Below are positions 8,485-17,469 of a DNA stretch of 64,000 bases, one piece after another. The position numbers and the translations under genes are program-made. The stretch lies in NCBI GenBank assembly GCA_964535315.1, contig CAZHTS010000002.1, forward strand, positions 1 through 64,000. The letters run 5' to 3'. The stretch's first letter is position 1, and every line of letters begins with the position of its first letter. The notes under the pieces are model-generated. The model ran no database searches. It had not been told where the DNA came from and worked only from the letters and a program-made list of their open reading frames with translations. Source of the stretch: CAZHTS01 sp964535315 (GTDB taxonomy: Bacteria; Chloroflexota; Anaerolineae; Anaerolineales; Anaerolineaceae).

Positions 8485-8850
8485 GTGAAACGCAAGTTTC
8501 GCCTGACCCGATCCACCGATTTCAAGCGGGTGAGGCGTTCTGGAAAGTCTTATGCCCACCCGCTTGTTGTGTTGGTAGTTGCCCCCAACGACCTGGAGCA
8601 GGTGCGGATTGGTGTGGTTGCCGGACATACCGTCGGAATGGCGGTGGAGCGTAACCGGGTGAAACGACGCTTGCGCGCCGGTTTGGAAACCTGGGTGCCC
8701 CGATTAAAGCCGGGTTGGGACTTGATTTTTCTGGCGCGGCCTGCTTTGCAGCGAGCAACTTACCCGCAGGTGCTGGAAGCCTTACATACCGTGATCCGGC
8801 GCACGGGGTTGATTTTGCCGGTCGGCGAGGCGCACGATGATCCGGCGTGA
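8485..8850 (+). CDS. rnpA: ribonuclease P protein component
   Basis: The 121-aa basic protein is the protein subunit of RNase P, which removes 5' leaders from pre-tRNAs. It has the N-terminal KFRLTRSTDFKRVRRSGK block and the signature RNRVKRRLR at about residues 56-64. The start is GTG, preceded by AAGG. It ends inside the yidD gene (14-base overlap), a common arrangement. Confidence 0.93.
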   Translation: MKRKFRLTRSTDFKRVRRSGKSYAHPLVVLVVAPNDLEQVRIGVVAGHTVGMAVERNRVKRRLRAGLETWVPRLKPGWDLIFLARPALQRATYPQVLEALHTVIRRTGLILPVGEAHDDPA

Positions 8851-9115
8851 ACATCCCAACGAACCTCGTTTGCGCGATTTGCCGTTTAACTGGCGTACGG
8901 CGTTACGCTGGCCGTTGTTGTTGTTGATCCGGGGGTATCAGGCAGTGATTGCTCCTGGGTTACCGCCCGACACCTGCCGTTTCTACCCGACCTGTTCGCA
9001 CTATGGTTACCAGGCGATCTATAAGTATGGCGTTTTCAAAGGGACGTGGATGGCGGTGTGGCGTATTTTGCGTTGTAATCCATTCAACCCCGGCGGATAT
9101 GACCCGGTACCCTGA
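8837..9115 (+). CDS. yidD: membrane protein insertion efficiency factor YidD
   Basis: The 92-aa protein has the YidD core: an amphipathic/hydrophobic helix, then CRFYPTCSHYGYQAI and RCNPFNPGGYDPVP at the C-terminus, including the conserved cysteines. It assists YidC-mediated insertion at the inner face of the membrane. It overlaps rnpA and lies upstream of yidC, separated by one lipoprotein gene. Confidence 0.92.
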   Translation: MIRREHPNEPRLRDLPFNWRTALRWPLLLLIRGYQAVIAPGLPPDTCRFYPTCSHYGYQAIYKYGVFKGTWMAVWRILRCNPFNPGGYDPVP

Positions 9116-9148
9116 TCGTTCTCATTTTTCCAGGATACACGCACACTC

Positions 9149-10210
9149 ATGAAACTCTCTCGTTTACTCACCTTGTTTGTCGTTATGACGGTCGGCAGCC
9201 TGCTGCTGTCGGCCTGTGGCGGCGTGCCGATCAGCGGTTGGCCCGGCATTCAGGCCGATCAGGATACGGTTTATGTGGCTTACAATACGGCGGTGTTTGC
9301 TGTAAAAGGCGGGGCGATGCAGTGGCGTTACCCGCCCGAGGCCGATAGCGCCAAAACTTTTTACGCCTCCCCAGTCCTGGCGGAGGGGCAGTTGTTGATT
9401 GGCGATTACACCAACGTGTTTTATAGCCTGGACCCGGCCAGCGGCCAGGAAAACTGGACTTTCCATGAAGCAAAAGGTCGTTGGGTGTCGGCGCCGTTGG
9501 TGCGGGACGGCATCGCGTATGTCTCCAATGCCGATCATCATGTCTATGCCCTGGATATCAAGAACCGCGGCGCCCTGGTGTGGAAATTTGCCACCCAGCA
9601 GGCGGTGTGGGCCAGCCCGGTCAGCGACGGTCAGAATCTGTATGTGGCGGGGATGGATCATTTCTTGTACGCTTTGGATTTGAGGAGCGGGACAAAGGTC
9701 TGGCAACTGGATCTGGGCGGTTCAGTCATGTCGCAGCCGGCTTTGAGCGAGGAAGGTCTGTTGTACGTCAGCACGCTGGCCAGCGATCTGGTGGCGGTGA
9801 ACGTCAAGACACAAAAGACGGAATGGCATTTTAAGACCGAAAACGGTGTGTGGGCTTCGCCGTTGCTGGTCAAGGATCGTCTCTACCTGGGCGATTTAAA
9901 GGGGAAATTGTACGCTGTTGAAGCGCAAACCGGCAAGCAAATCTGGGTTATGGAAGGCACCGAGCCGATCATTGCTTCGGTGGCGGCGGCCGGCGAAGAT
10001 AAGCTGGTGTTCGTGACCGAAAACGGTCATGTGACGGCCATTAATTCAAACAAAGAAATCCTGTGGAATCCGCAGGTTAATGGTAAACTGTATAGCACGC
10101 CGGTGATTGCCGGTGAGCGGGTCGTTGTGGGTGTGAATGAAGGTGAAAACATCCTGGCGACGTTTGATTTGAACGGGGTGGCCGGCTGGAACATGGCGCC
10201 GTTGAAGTAA
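9149..10210 (+). CDS. PQQ-like beta-propeller lipoprotein (BamB-like fold)
   Basis: The 353-aa protein has a lipoprotein signal peptide with lipobox LLSAC at about residues 19-23. The mature part has repeated PQQ-type propeller blades of the W..(T/A)...VWASP..DG..YV pattern, about seven in number. Outer-membrane BamB has this fold, but there are no other Bam genes here. The gene sits between yidD and yidC, so a role as an extracytoplasmic partner of membrane-protein insertion is possible. That role is inference from position only. Confidence 0.8.
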   Translation: MKLSRLLTLFVVMTVGSLLLSACGGVPISGWPGIQADQDTVYVAYNTAVFAVKGGAMQWRYPPEADSAKTFYASPVLAEGQLLIGDYTNVFYSLDPASGQENWTFHEAKGRWVSAPLVRDGIAYVSNADHHVYALDIKNRGALVWKFATQQAVWASPVSDGQNLYVAGMDHFLYALDLRSGTKVWQLDLGGSVMSQPALSEEGLLYVSTLASDLVAVNVKTQKTEWHFKTENGVWASPLLVKDRLYLGDLKGKLYAVEAQTGKQIWVMEGTEPIIASVAAAGEDKLVFVTENGHVTAINSNKEILWNPQVNGKLYSTPVIAGERVVVGVNEGENILATFDLNGVAGWNMAPLK

Positions 10211-10225
10211 AGGCAGGATAATCTC

Positions 10226-11020
10226 ATGTGGGATGCGTTAATTATTACCCCCTTTGTAAATGTTTTGCTGTTGATCTATAACACGGTAGGACAGAATTTT
10301 GGCATCGCCATCATCCTGTTTACCCTGCTTATCCGCCTGATTACACACCCGTTGACGGCGCGGCAGCTCAAATCGTCGCAGGCGATGCAGGATATGCAAA
10401 AAGACGAGCGCTGGCTGGCGATCCAGAAGAAGTATAAGGACGACAAGGAAAAACTGGCCCAGGAGCAGATGAAGTTTTACCAGGAACTGGGGATCAACCC
10501 GTTGGCATCCTGTCTGCCGACTTTGATCCAGTTTCCGATCATCATTGGTCTGTATCAGAGCGTGACGCGCGCCCTGGCCAGCACGCCGTTGGATCTGTTA
10601 TCGTTCACCCGGCACATCTGGCCCGGTTTGTTGAAGGTTGAAACGCTCATCCCGCTCAACAACCAATTCTTGTGGATGGACCTGGGGCAGCCAGAACGGG
10701 TCGTTTTGCCCTTCCTGCCCTTTGGCATTCCGGTACTGGCGATTGTGGTGGTGGCGACGACCTATCTGCAATCCAAGCTGATGACCCCGCCGTCGAGCGG
10801 CCCGAACGACCAGAGCGCCCAAATGATGGGCATGATGAATATTTACATGCCGTTGTTGATGGGCTACATGGCGTGGACGCTGGCTTCTGGGCTGGCCCTG
10901 TATTTCCTGGTTTCAAACGTGATTGGTATTTTGCAGTATGCCATGCTGGGAAAACTAAACTGGAGCAATTTATTGCCATCTCGCAAACCGGCTACGACGG
11001 TTTTCGGCAAAAAGAAGTAG
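10226..11020 (+). CDS. yidC: YidC/Oxa1 family membrane protein insertase
   Basis: The 264-aa protein is a short Gram-positive-type YidC without the large periplasmic domain of proteobacterial forms. It has the first core segment with ILFTLLIRLITHPLT, which includes the conserved Arg in the hydrophilic groove, then the cytoplasmic coiled hairpin (about residues 50-85) and NPLASCLPTLIQFPIIIGLYQ. The loop before the last segments is long and Pro-rich. It inserts membrane proteins together with or apart from SecYEG. The order yidD, lipoprotein, yidC, jag is conserved except for the lipoprotein. Confidence 0.92.
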   Translation: MWDALIITPFVNVLLLIYNTVGQNFGIAIILFTLLIRLITHPLTARQLKSSQAMQDMQKDERWLAIQKKYKDDKEKLAQEQMKFYQELGINPLASCLPTLIQFPIIIGLYQSVTRALASTPLDLLSFTRHIWPGLLKVETLIPLNNQFLWMDLGQPERVVLPFLPFGIPVLAIVVVATTYLQSKLMTPPSSGPNDQSAQMMGMMNIYMPLLMGYMAWTLASGLALYFLVSNVIGILQYAMLGKLNWSNLLPSRKPATTVFGKKK

Positions 11021-11046
11021 CAGGCTTGTTTCCATAGAGGCAAAGC

Positions 11047-11823
11047 ATGAGTCAAGAGAAGACAACGTTGGAAATGATTGCGCCCACGGTGGAAGAAGCG
11101 GTAGCCCGTGGTCTGGATCAACTGGGGCTGCCGGCCGAGGCAGTGCAGGTTGATGTTCTGGACCCTGGCAGCCGTGGTATCTTTGGCCTGGGCAGCCGGC
11201 AGGCGCGCGTTCGTCTGGTCATTCAGACGCCGCCGCCCGAGCCGGTGGTGGAGCAGCCGGCGCCAGTGGCCGCTCCGGTAAAACCGGCGGCGGTGGAAAA
11301 AACGGCCGAACCGGTTGCGCCCTCCCAACCTGTTGCTGAGGGGGAGGATCGTACCCTGACCGTGGCGCGGGAAGTCGTTCTCGACCTGTTGGATAAGATG
11401 AAGATGAAATCCAAGGTCACGTCGGTTTTGGCCCGCTACATCACCGTTCCTGAGACCGAGGAGCCGGTGGTGATGGTGGATGTGCAGGGTTCGGATCTGA
11501 GCATCCTCATTGGACGACGCTCAGAGACGTTGAACGCACTGCAATATATTTCCGGGTTGATCGTGGGCAAAGAACTGGAAAAGTGGGTGCCGCTGATGCT
11601 CGATATTCAGGGCTATCGCTCCCGCCGGGAACGCCAGTTACGCCAGCTTGCCCAGCGTATGGCCGAACAGGCCATCCATACCGGCCGGCGGCAGGTGCTC
11701 GAGCCAATGCCTCCCAACGAGCGGCGGTTGATCCATCTGGAGTTGCGCGACAACCCGAAGGTATCTACCGAGAGTATTGGCGAGGAGCCTAATCGCAAGG
11801 TAACGATCTGCCCTAAGAAGTAA
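11047..11823 (+). CDS. jag: Jag/KhpB RNA-binding protein (Jag_N, KH, R3H)
   Basis: The 258-aa protein has an N-terminal Jag_N domain (about 1-58, with the SRGIFGLGSRQARVRL block), a proline/alanine/valine-rich linker (about 60-105), a KH-like domain with the GRRSETLNALQYI loop at about residues 157-169, and a C-terminal R3H domain with PNERRLIHLELRD. Homologues bind RNA with KhpA and affect cell division and elongation. It follows yidC by 26 bases and is the last gene of the cluster, before a strong hairpin. Confidence 0.9.
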   Translation: MSQEKTTLEMIAPTVEEAVARGLDQLGLPAEAVQVDVLDPGSRGIFGLGSRQARVRLVIQTPPPEPVVEQPAPVAAPVKPAAVEKTAEPVAPSQPVAEGEDRTLTVAREVVLDLLDKMKMKSKVTSVLARYITVPETEEPVVMVDVQGSDLSILIGRRSETLNALQYISGLIVGKELEKWVPLMLDIQGYRSRRERQLRQLAQRMAEQAIHTGRRQVLEPMPPNERRLIHLELRDNPKVSTESIGEEPNRKVTICPKK

Positions 11824-11841
11824 TTTGAGGCCGCGGTCGGT

Positions 11842-11885
11842 AATGAGGCGTTCCTTTTGACCACGGTCAAAGGCAGCGCCTCATT
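11842..11885 (+). terminator. terminator after jag
   Basis: A long hairpin has an outer 9-bp stem (AATGAGGCG with CGCCTCATT) and an inner stem built on CCTTTTGACC and GGTCAAAGG. The following TTCATTAACATCTTTT is moderately T-rich. Confidence 0.7.
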
Positions 11886-11936
11886 TCATTAACATCTTTT
11901 CCCTCATCGTGAGCGGGATTCCAGGAGATAACGATC

Positions 11937-13241
11937 ATGCGAGCAGTAGATATCATTATCAAGAAACGTGACGGCGGTGTGTTGAGCCGGGAAGAATTAC
12001 AATTTTTTGTAAGCGGCATTACCCGGGGAGACATTCCCGATTATCAGCAGGCAGCGTGGGCCATGGCGGTTTTGTTGAAAGGCATGAATGACCAGGAAAC
12101 CACCGATTTGACCCTGGCGATGGCCGCTTCGGGCGAACAGATTGATCTTTCGGATGTGGTGCCGCTTGCCGTGGACAAGCATTCTACCGGCGGGGTGGGC
12201 GACAAGACCACCCTGACGGTGGAGCCGACCGTGGCGGCCTGCGGCCTGGCGGTGGGTAAGATGTCGGGGCGCGGTCTGGGTTTTAGCGGGGGGACGCTGG
12301 ATAAGCTCGAATCGATCCCCGGCTATCGCACCAACCTGTCGCGCGAGGAATTCCTTGCCCAGTTGCAACGTATTGGCATGGTGCTGACCGGACAGAGCGC
12401 GGACCTGGCGCCGGCGGATGGGAAATTGTATGCGCTGCGGGATGTGACCGGTACGGTGCAGTCGATCCCGTTGATTGCCTCATCTGTGATGAGCAAGAAG
12501 ATCGCGGCCGGGGCGCAGGCGGTTGTCCTGGATGTTAAGGTGGGGCTGGGGGCTTTTATGTCTACGTTGGAAGATGCGCGCCGGCTCTCGGAGTTGATGG
12601 TTTCGATCGGGCACTTGAGCGGGCGGCGGGTGGTGGCTTTGCTTTCGGACATGAACCAGCCGCTGGGGGCGGCGGTGGGCAACGCGCTCGAACTGCGCGA
12701 GGCGATTGAGACTCTGCGCGGTCAGGGGCCGGCCGATTTTAGCGAGCATTGTCTGGTGGTCGCCAGTCATATGCTGGTGTTGGGCGAAAAAGCCGCCAGC
12801 CTGGAACAGGCGCGGGGTATGGCCGAAGAGGCCATTCGCAGCGGGCGGGCGTGGGAGATGTTCCGCACGCTGGTCAGGGTGCAGGGCGGCGACCTGAGTG
12901 TGGTGGATGACCCCACCCGGCTGCCGTCGGCGGCGTTGGTAGAAACAGTGGCTGCGCCACGCAGCGGTTATCTGCTCGGCGTCAACGCCCGCGAGGTGGG
13001 GGAAACGGCAATAGACCTGGGCGCCGGGCGGGTGCGCAAGGGCGACCCGATCGATTACGCTGTGGGTATTCATATTCATCACAAAGTTGGTGACGCCGTG
13101 CAGGTGGGCGAACCTCTGTTCACTATTTTTGCCAATGACGCCACCCGGCTGGAATCGGCGCGCCGGCGTTTGTTGGCCGCCCACACCTGGAGCGAAACAC
13201 CCTGCGCTCCGCTGCCTTTGTTCTATGGGGTGATCGATTAA
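11937..13241 (+). CDS. pdp: pyrimidine-nucleoside/thymidine phosphorylase
   Basis: The 434-aa protein belongs to nucleoside phosphorylase family II. It has the helical domain, the phosphate-binding KHSTGGVGDKTT motif at about residues 80-91, the GRGLGFSGGTLDKLESI signature and the C-terminal lid domain. It cleaves thymidine, uridine or deoxyuridine with phosphate to give base and (deoxy)ribose 1-phosphate. Thymidine-only and broad-specificity enzymes cannot be told apart by eye. A HAD phosphatase begins 1 base after its stop, so the two form an operon that could process sugar phosphates. The start has an AGGAGA site. Confidence 0.9.
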   Translation: MRAVDIIIKKRDGGVLSREELQFFVSGITRGDIPDYQQAAWAMAVLLKGMNDQETTDLTLAMAASGEQIDLSDVVPLAVDKHSTGGVGDKTTLTVEPTVAACGLAVGKMSGRGLGFSGGTLDKLESIPGYRTNLSREEFLAQLQRIGMVLTGQSADLAPADGKLYALRDVTGTVQSIPLIASSVMSKKIAAGAQAVVLDVKVGLGAFMSTLEDARRLSELMVSIGHLSGRRVVALLSDMNQPLGAAVGNALELREAIETLRGQGPADFSEHCLVVASHMLVLGEKAASLEQARGMAEEAIRSGRAWEMFRTLVRVQGGDLSVVDDPTRLPSAALVETVAAPRSGYLLGVNAREVGETAIDLGAGRVRKGDPIDYAVGIHIHHKVGDAVQVGEPLFTIFANDATRLESARRRLLAAHTWSETPCAPLPLFYGVID

Positions 13242-13242
13242 A

Positions 13243-13941
13243 ATGATGACTTTATCCGAACGCACAGTACGCGCCGTATTGTTTGACATGGACGGCGTGA
13301 TTACCGATACCGAGCAATCGGTGGTCGATTTCTGGCTGCAACTGGCGGCCGAAAAAGCGGTGACCCTCAGCGCCGCCGATTTTGAGGCGCACGTGTTTGG
13401 CGTGCCGGCCAACCACACTTTGCAGGCGCTCTTTCCGCCGCTGGATGCGACCGAGCTGGCTGTGCTGCACGAACGTATGGAAGCGTATGAACTGGGGCTG
13501 CAATACGTCGAGGTGCCGGGGGCGGGCGATTTTTTGCGCACGCTGAAGGCGTGGGGTGTGCCGACGGCGCTGGTCACCAGCGGACAGGACTGGAAGGCGG
13601 ATGCAGTGTGTGACCAACTGGGTCTGGTCGGTTTGTTTACCACCCGGGTGACCGCCACCCATATCCGGCGCGGTAAACCTGCCCCGGATTGTTACCTGGC
13701 GGCGGCGCGCCAGTTGGGGCTGGCGCCCGAAGCGTGTCTGGTATTTGAGGACGCTCTGACCGGCGCTCAGGCCGCCCTGACCGCCGGGATGGTGTGTGTG
13801 GGCGTGCAAAAGCCAGAACGCGCCGCCGGGTTGTACGCACTGGGCGTCAGTGCGGTCGTGCCGGATTTGCGTTCGTTACGTGTCTCGGGCGGACTGTTGT
13901 GCCTGGACGGGCAGGGTGAAATGCGCTTACAGACCCGCTAG
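13243..13941 (+). CDS. HAD-superfamily phosphatase/phosphoglucomutase-like
   Basis: The 232-aa protein shows the HAD motif I FDMDGVITDTE at about residues 14-24, motif II (VTS) near residue 109, a motif III lysine in RRGKPAP at about residues 142-148, and motif IV FEDALTGAQAA. The helical cap after motif I is of the beta-phosphoglucomutase type. It is translationally coupled to the phosphorylase, suggesting action on a sugar phosphate from nucleoside catabolism. The substrate itself is not visible in the sequence. Confidence 0.82.
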   Translation: MMTLSERTVRAVLFDMDGVITDTEQSVVDFWLQLAAEKAVTLSAADFEAHVFGVPANHTLQALFPPLDATELAVLHERMEAYELGLQYVEVPGAGDFLRTLKAWGVPTALVTSGQDWKADAVCDQLGLVGLFTTRVTATHIRRGKPAPDCYLAAARQLGLAPEACLVFEDALTGAQAALTAGMVCVGVQKPERAAGLYALGVSAVVPDLRSLRVSGGLLCLDGQGEMRLQTR

Positions 13942-14036
13942 GTCGCTTCGCTACTACCCCGGCCAGAAAGGAAAACTGCATTGCTGCCCGTAATTCTATG
14001 CTCGCGTTATCAATCTTTTCAGTAGAAGCGGACTGC

Positions 14037-15683
14037 ATGATTGCCATTCATCTGGATCACGTTACTTTCTCATACGCCAGCGAGCCGCTATTCATCGATC
14101 TGATGTGGGCGGTGCACGATGATCGCATTGTCGGGCTGGTTGGGCCGAACGGCAGCGGCAAGTCTACTCTGCTCAAACTGGTGTTGGGCGAGCTAGAGGC
14201 CGACGGCGGCTGTATCGTACGCAAGAAGGGGCTGACGATCGGTTATCTGCCGCAGATGCCTGAGTTTGACGAGACACGGACGGCCTGGACGGAGGTCTTT
14301 TCAGGCAGCGGCGAACTGGGGCGGATCGACGGCGAATTGCAGCAGATCGAAACTGATCTGAGCGACCCGCGGGTGTACGCCAATCCGGTTGTTTTGCAGC
14401 GCACGATGAGCCGGCAGGAGAAATTGTTGGCCGAATTCGAGCGCCTGGGTGGGGTGGGACTGGAGGGCCGGGTGCGTTCGCTGCTGCGTGACCTGGGTTT
14501 TGACGAAACGCAGATGCGCCTGCCGTTGAGTGCGTTGAGCGGCGGGCAAAAGAAACTGGTGGGCCTGGCGCGCCTGTTGATCTCCCGGCCGGCTCTGCTG
14601 TTGTTGGACGAACCGGACAACCACCTGGATCTGGAGGGTAAAGCGCTGCTCGAACGTGTGCTGCGTAACTATGAGGGCGGCGTGCTGCTGGTTTCTCACG
14701 ACCGGTATCTGTTGGATTTGCTGGTGGACGAGATCGCCGAACTGGAAGACGGACGTTTGCAGACCTTCAAGGGGAATTATTCTGAGTATGTGTTTGAGAA
14801 ACAATTGCATTTACTGCGCCAGCAGCAGCTCTTTCAGGCGCAGCAAAAGGAGATCACCCGTCTGGAGCAGGCCGCCAAACGCCTGTTGTTGTGGGGTAAG
14901 GTTTTCGATAATGAGAAGTTCTCCAAACGCGGGGCGAACATCCTGAAACGGCTGGAGCGCGTCGAGCGCATCGAGCGCCCGGTGTTAGATCGGCCGCGCA
15001 TGCAGCTTTCGTTGGGTGGCTGGGAGGGCAGCCGCAAGGTGTTGGAGGTGCGCAACCTGGATAAGGTTTTCCCGGCCGGCAACGACGATGCGGAGACGAT
15101 CCTGTTTGTAGGGTTGGATCTGCGTATCGAACACGGCGAGCGGGTTGGGCTGGTGGGGCCCAATGGGGCGGGGAAATCGGTTCTGATGCGCGCCCTATTG
15201 GGGTTGGAGCCTGTCAACGGCGGCGAGGTGATTCTGGGCCCATCGGTGCGCACGGCTTACTACGCCCAGCAGCACGAAACGCTCGATCCGGCGTGCAGCC
15301 TGTTGGAGACGGTACAGAAGGCGGGCAACCTGCCGGTGGAAAATGCGGTGGCGTTCCTCAAGCGTTTCCTTTTCCCTTATCGGATGGTGCAGAACCGGGT
15401 TGGGACGCTGTCGGGGGGCGAGCGCAGCCGCCTGCAAATGGCGTTGATCATGCTGGCGGGCGCCAATTTCCTGCTGCTGGACGAACCTACCAACCATCTC
15501 GATATTGCCTCAGCCGAGGTATTGGAAGACGCCTTGCAGGATTTTGAGGGCAGTGTGCTGGTCATCTCGCACGACCGCTATTTTCTGGATCGGGTGGTGC
15601 AGCGTACGGTAGAATTGGACGACGGCATCTTGCGCCAGTATCTGGGCGGGTATTCCGACTACCGCGCCGCACGGCTGGCATAA
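14037..15683 (+). CDS. ABC-F family ATP-binding protein
   Basis: The protein is about 548 aa from the ATG at 14037; a longer in-frame start at 13998 lacks a ribosome-binding site and lies outside the nucleotide-binding domain homology. Two ABC domains are fused without membrane segments: Walker A GPNGSGKST and GPNGAGKSV, signatures LSGGQKKL and LSGGERSRL, and Walker B LLLDEPDNHLD and LLLDEPTNHLD. The first Walker B region has Asp where most relatives have Thr. A charged linker of the P-site tRNA interaction type lies between the domains. ABC-F proteins act on ribosomes (translation factor or antibiotic protection); the subfamily cannot be decided by eye. Confidence 0.88.
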   Translation: MIAIHLDHVTFSYASEPLFIDLMWAVHDDRIVGLVGPNGSGKSTLLKLVLGELEADGGCIVRKKGLTIGYLPQMPEFDETRTAWTEVFSGSGELGRIDGELQQIETDLSDPRVYANPVVLQRTMSRQEKLLAEFERLGGVGLEGRVRSLLRDLGFDETQMRLPLSALSGGQKKLVGLARLLISRPALLLLDEPDNHLDLEGKALLERVLRNYEGGVLLVSHDRYLLDLLVDEIAELEDGRLQTFKGNYSEYVFEKQLHLLRQQQLFQAQQKEITRLEQAAKRLLLWGKVFDNEKFSKRGANILKRLERVERIERPVLDRPRMQLSLGGWEGSRKVLEVRNLDKVFPAGNDDAETILFVGLDLRIEHGERVGLVGPNGAGKSVLMRALLGLEPVNGGEVILGPSVRTAYYAQQHETLDPACSLLETVQKAGNLPVENAVAFLKRFLFPYRMVQNRVGTLSGGERSRLQMALIMLAGANFLLLDEPTNHLDIASAEVLEDALQDFEGSVLVISHDRYFLDRVVQRTVELDDGILRQYLGGYSDYRAARLA

Positions 15684-15721
15684 CCCGGCGCGAGCGAGGC
15701 GCGCCGCCGGTGTGCGGGCGT

Positions 15722-15743
15722 AAAGGCTTAACGCTAAGGCGCA
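15722..15743. repeat. 22-base dispersed repeat, copy 1
   Basis: A 22-base sequence built on GGCTTAACGCTAAGGCGCA is identical to bases 40666-40687. Both copies are intergenic and followed by short CGCA/CAAAG-type repeats. It looks like a dispersed non-coding repeat rather than part of a gene. Confidence 0.6.
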
Positions 15744-15778
15744 AAGACGCAGCGTAAAGCTGGCAGCCTTAAAAAATT

Positions 15779-15811
15779 AAAAGGGCTGCCCGGTTTGGGG
15801 GCAGCCCTTTT
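15779..15811 (-). terminator. bidirectional terminator between ABC-F gene and metK
   Basis: A perfect 12-bp stem (AAAAGGGCTGCC with its complement) has a 9-base loop. On the minus strand it is followed by AATTTTTTAAGG, a good U-tract for ending metK. On the plus strand the tract is shorter but could end the ABC-F message too. Confidence 0.85.
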
Positions 15812-15831
15812 GTCGTTGAGTCTTTTGGGGC

Positions 15832-17043
15832 TTACAGGCCGGCGGCCTTGCGCAGGTCGGCGGCGCGGTCGGTGCGTTCCCAGGTCAGATCCAGGTCGTC
15901 GCGGCCGAAGTGGCCGTAGGCAGCCACCTGGCGGTAGATCGGGCGGCGCAGTTGCAGGTCGCGGATGATGGCGCCGGGGCGCAGGTCGAAGGTTTCGCCG
16001 ATCAACTGGGCGATCTTCTCATCCGGAATGAGGCCGGTGCCAAAGGTCTCGACGTTGATCGAGAGCGGGCGGGCGACGCCGATGGCATAGGCCACCTGGA
16101 TCTCGCAGCGTTCGGCCAGCCCGGCGGCGACCACGTTTTTGGCGACCCAGCGGGCGGCGTAGGCGGCCGAGCGGTCGACCTTCGTGGGGTCCTTGCCGCT
16201 AAAAGCGCCGCCGCCGTGGCGGCCCATGCCGCCGTACGAGTCGACGATGATCTTACGGCCGGTGACGCCGGCATCGCCCATCGGACCGCCGATGACAAAG
16301 CGCCCGGTGGGGTTGACGTAGATCTTGATCTGGTCATCGACCATTTCGGCCGGCAGAGTGGGTTTGATCACGTGTTCGATGATCCCGGCGCGAATTTCTT
16401 CGTTGGAAACGTCCGGCGAATGCTGGGTGCTGATCAGGACGGTGTCGATGCGGGCGGGTTTGCCGTAGTGATATTCCACCGTGACCTGGCTCTTGCCATC
16501 CGGGCGCAGCCAGGGCAGGACGCCGGCTTTGCGTACTTCGGACATGCGGCGCACCAACTTGTGGGACAGATAGATCGGCATGGGCATCAGCACCGGGGTT
16601 TCGTTGCAGGCGTAACCGAACATCATGCCCTGATCACCGGCGCCGATGGACTCGATCTGAGCTTCGGTCATTTCGCCGGCCTTGGCTTCCAGGGCTTTGT
16701 CCACGCCCATGGCGATGTCGCCCGACTGGTTGGCGATGGCGACCTGAACGGCGCAGGTGTTGCCGTCAAAGCCTTTGGCGCTGTCGTCGTAACCGATATC
16801 TTTGACGACCTTGCGCACCAACTGGTCGAAGTCGACAAATGCGTGGGTGGTGATTTCACCCAGAACCATGATGAACCCGGTCTTGGTTGCGGTTTCGCAG
16901 GCAACCCGCGAGGCGGGGTCCTGTTCCAGGCAGGCATCCAACACGGCATCGCTGACCTGATCGCAGATCTTGTCCGGGTGCCCTTCCGTCACCGATTCAG
17001 AGGTGAACAGATAGCGGGCGGATTTCATGAAAGTGGTGGTCAT
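15832..17043 (-). CDS. metK: S-adenosylmethionine synthetase
   Basis: The 403-aa enzyme makes SAM from methionine and ATP. It has the N-terminal FTSESVTEGHPDK block (ATP/metal site), the GAGDQGMMFGYA signature at about residues 132-143, and the GGGAFSGKDPTKVDRS phosphate-binding loop at about residues 276-291. The length is slightly above the usual 380-400. The start has a GGAGG site 6 bases upstream. A SAM-I riboswitch with its own terminator occupies the 5' leader, so transcription should fall when SAM is abundant. Confidence 0.97.
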   Translation of the reverse strand: MTTTFMKSARYLFTSESVTEGHPDKICDQVSDAVLDACLEQDPASRVACETATKTGFIMVLGEITTHAFVDFDQLVRKVVKDIGYDDSAKGFDGNTCAVQVAIANQSGDIAMGVDKALEAKAGEMTEAQIESIGAGDQGMMFGYACNETPVLMPMPIYLSHKLVRRMSEVRKAGVLPWLRPDGKSQVTVEYHYGKPARIDTVLISTQHSPDVSNEEIRAGIIEHVIKPTLPAEMVDDQIKIYVNPTGRFVIGGPMGDAGVTGRKIIVDSYGGMGRHGGGAFSGKDPTKVDRSAAYAARWVAKNVVAAGLAERCEIQVAYAIGVARPLSINVETFGTGLIPDEKIAQLIGETFDLRPGAIIRDLQLRRPIYRQVAAYGHFGRDDLDLTWERTDRAADLRKAAGL

Positions 17044-17056
17044 TAACGGTCCTCCG

Positions 17057-17100
17057 TAAAAAATGAAATTGCCCCATCCGGTATACGCACGAGGGGCAAT
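17057..17100 (-). terminator. riboswitch-controlled terminator upstream of metK
   Basis: On the minus strand an 8-bp stem (ATTGCCCC with GGGGCAAT) is followed by TTTCATTTTTTA. It lies between the SAM-I aptamer and the metK ribosome-binding site, the normal expression-platform position. Confidence 0.85.
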
Positions 17101-17112
17101 CGCGTTGGCTGT

Positions 17113-17232
<120 letters not shown>

Positions 17233-17260
17233 GCCGCTTAGGGGCTATTGAATTGTTGGT

Positions 17261-17289
17261 ATGGTATCATAGTTTTCAGGGGTTGTCAA
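17261..17289 (-). promoter_or_regulatory. promoter of the metK riboswitch transcript
   Basis: On the minus strand TTGACA (17284-17289) and TACCAT (17261-17266) are 17 bases apart, placing transcription start about 20 bases before the first aptamer helix. Confidence 0.7.
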
Positions 17290-17321
17290 TTTTAGTTCTT
17301 GCGGATTTTTGTGGAATATGT

Positions 17322-17356
17322 GGGGGTGTTTTTGTGCCTCGCGCAAAAACACCCCC
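17322..17356. repeat. intergenic palindrome related to the one at 29467
   Basis: A 16-bp stem with a 3-base loop is built from GGGGGTGTTTTTGTGC and its complement with one G-T pair. The same core (TGTTTTTGTG, TCG loop, CAAAAACA) recurs at 29467-29507. There is no good U-tract here, so it is reported as a repeat rather than a terminator. Confidence 0.6.
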
Positions 17357-17398
17357 TGTTATACCTTACACGCCTCAATTTTCGGCCAAAGGAAATTG

Positions 17399-17407
17399 TG
17401 CTACAAT
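17399..17407 (+). promoter_or_regulatory. extended -10 promoter of the LysM/M23 gene
   Basis: TGCTACAAT matches an extended -10. It lies 62 bases upstream of the chosen GTG start. No convincing -35 is seen. Confidence 0.45.
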
Positions 17408-17469
17408 AGGAAGGATTTGGGCCTTCAGGGGGCGGCCTGTGGATAAAGTTAATTTTGATTGGAGGATGT

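Noticed and set aside
12480..13658. Long antisense reading frames opposite real genes (also 15910-17046, 28314-29579, 30629-32050, 38752-40155, 53116-54147, 58211-59425)
   Set aside because: They mirror strongly supported genes on the other strand. Their products are rich in Arg/His/Gln or Gly/Val/Asp without any domain, as expected from GC-rich shadow frames.
17438..17446. TGTGGATAA resembles a DnaA box, and the rpmH-rnpA cluster is often near the origin
   Set aside because: It is a single copy with no second box or AT-rich unwinding element nearby, and dnaA/dnaN are not present.
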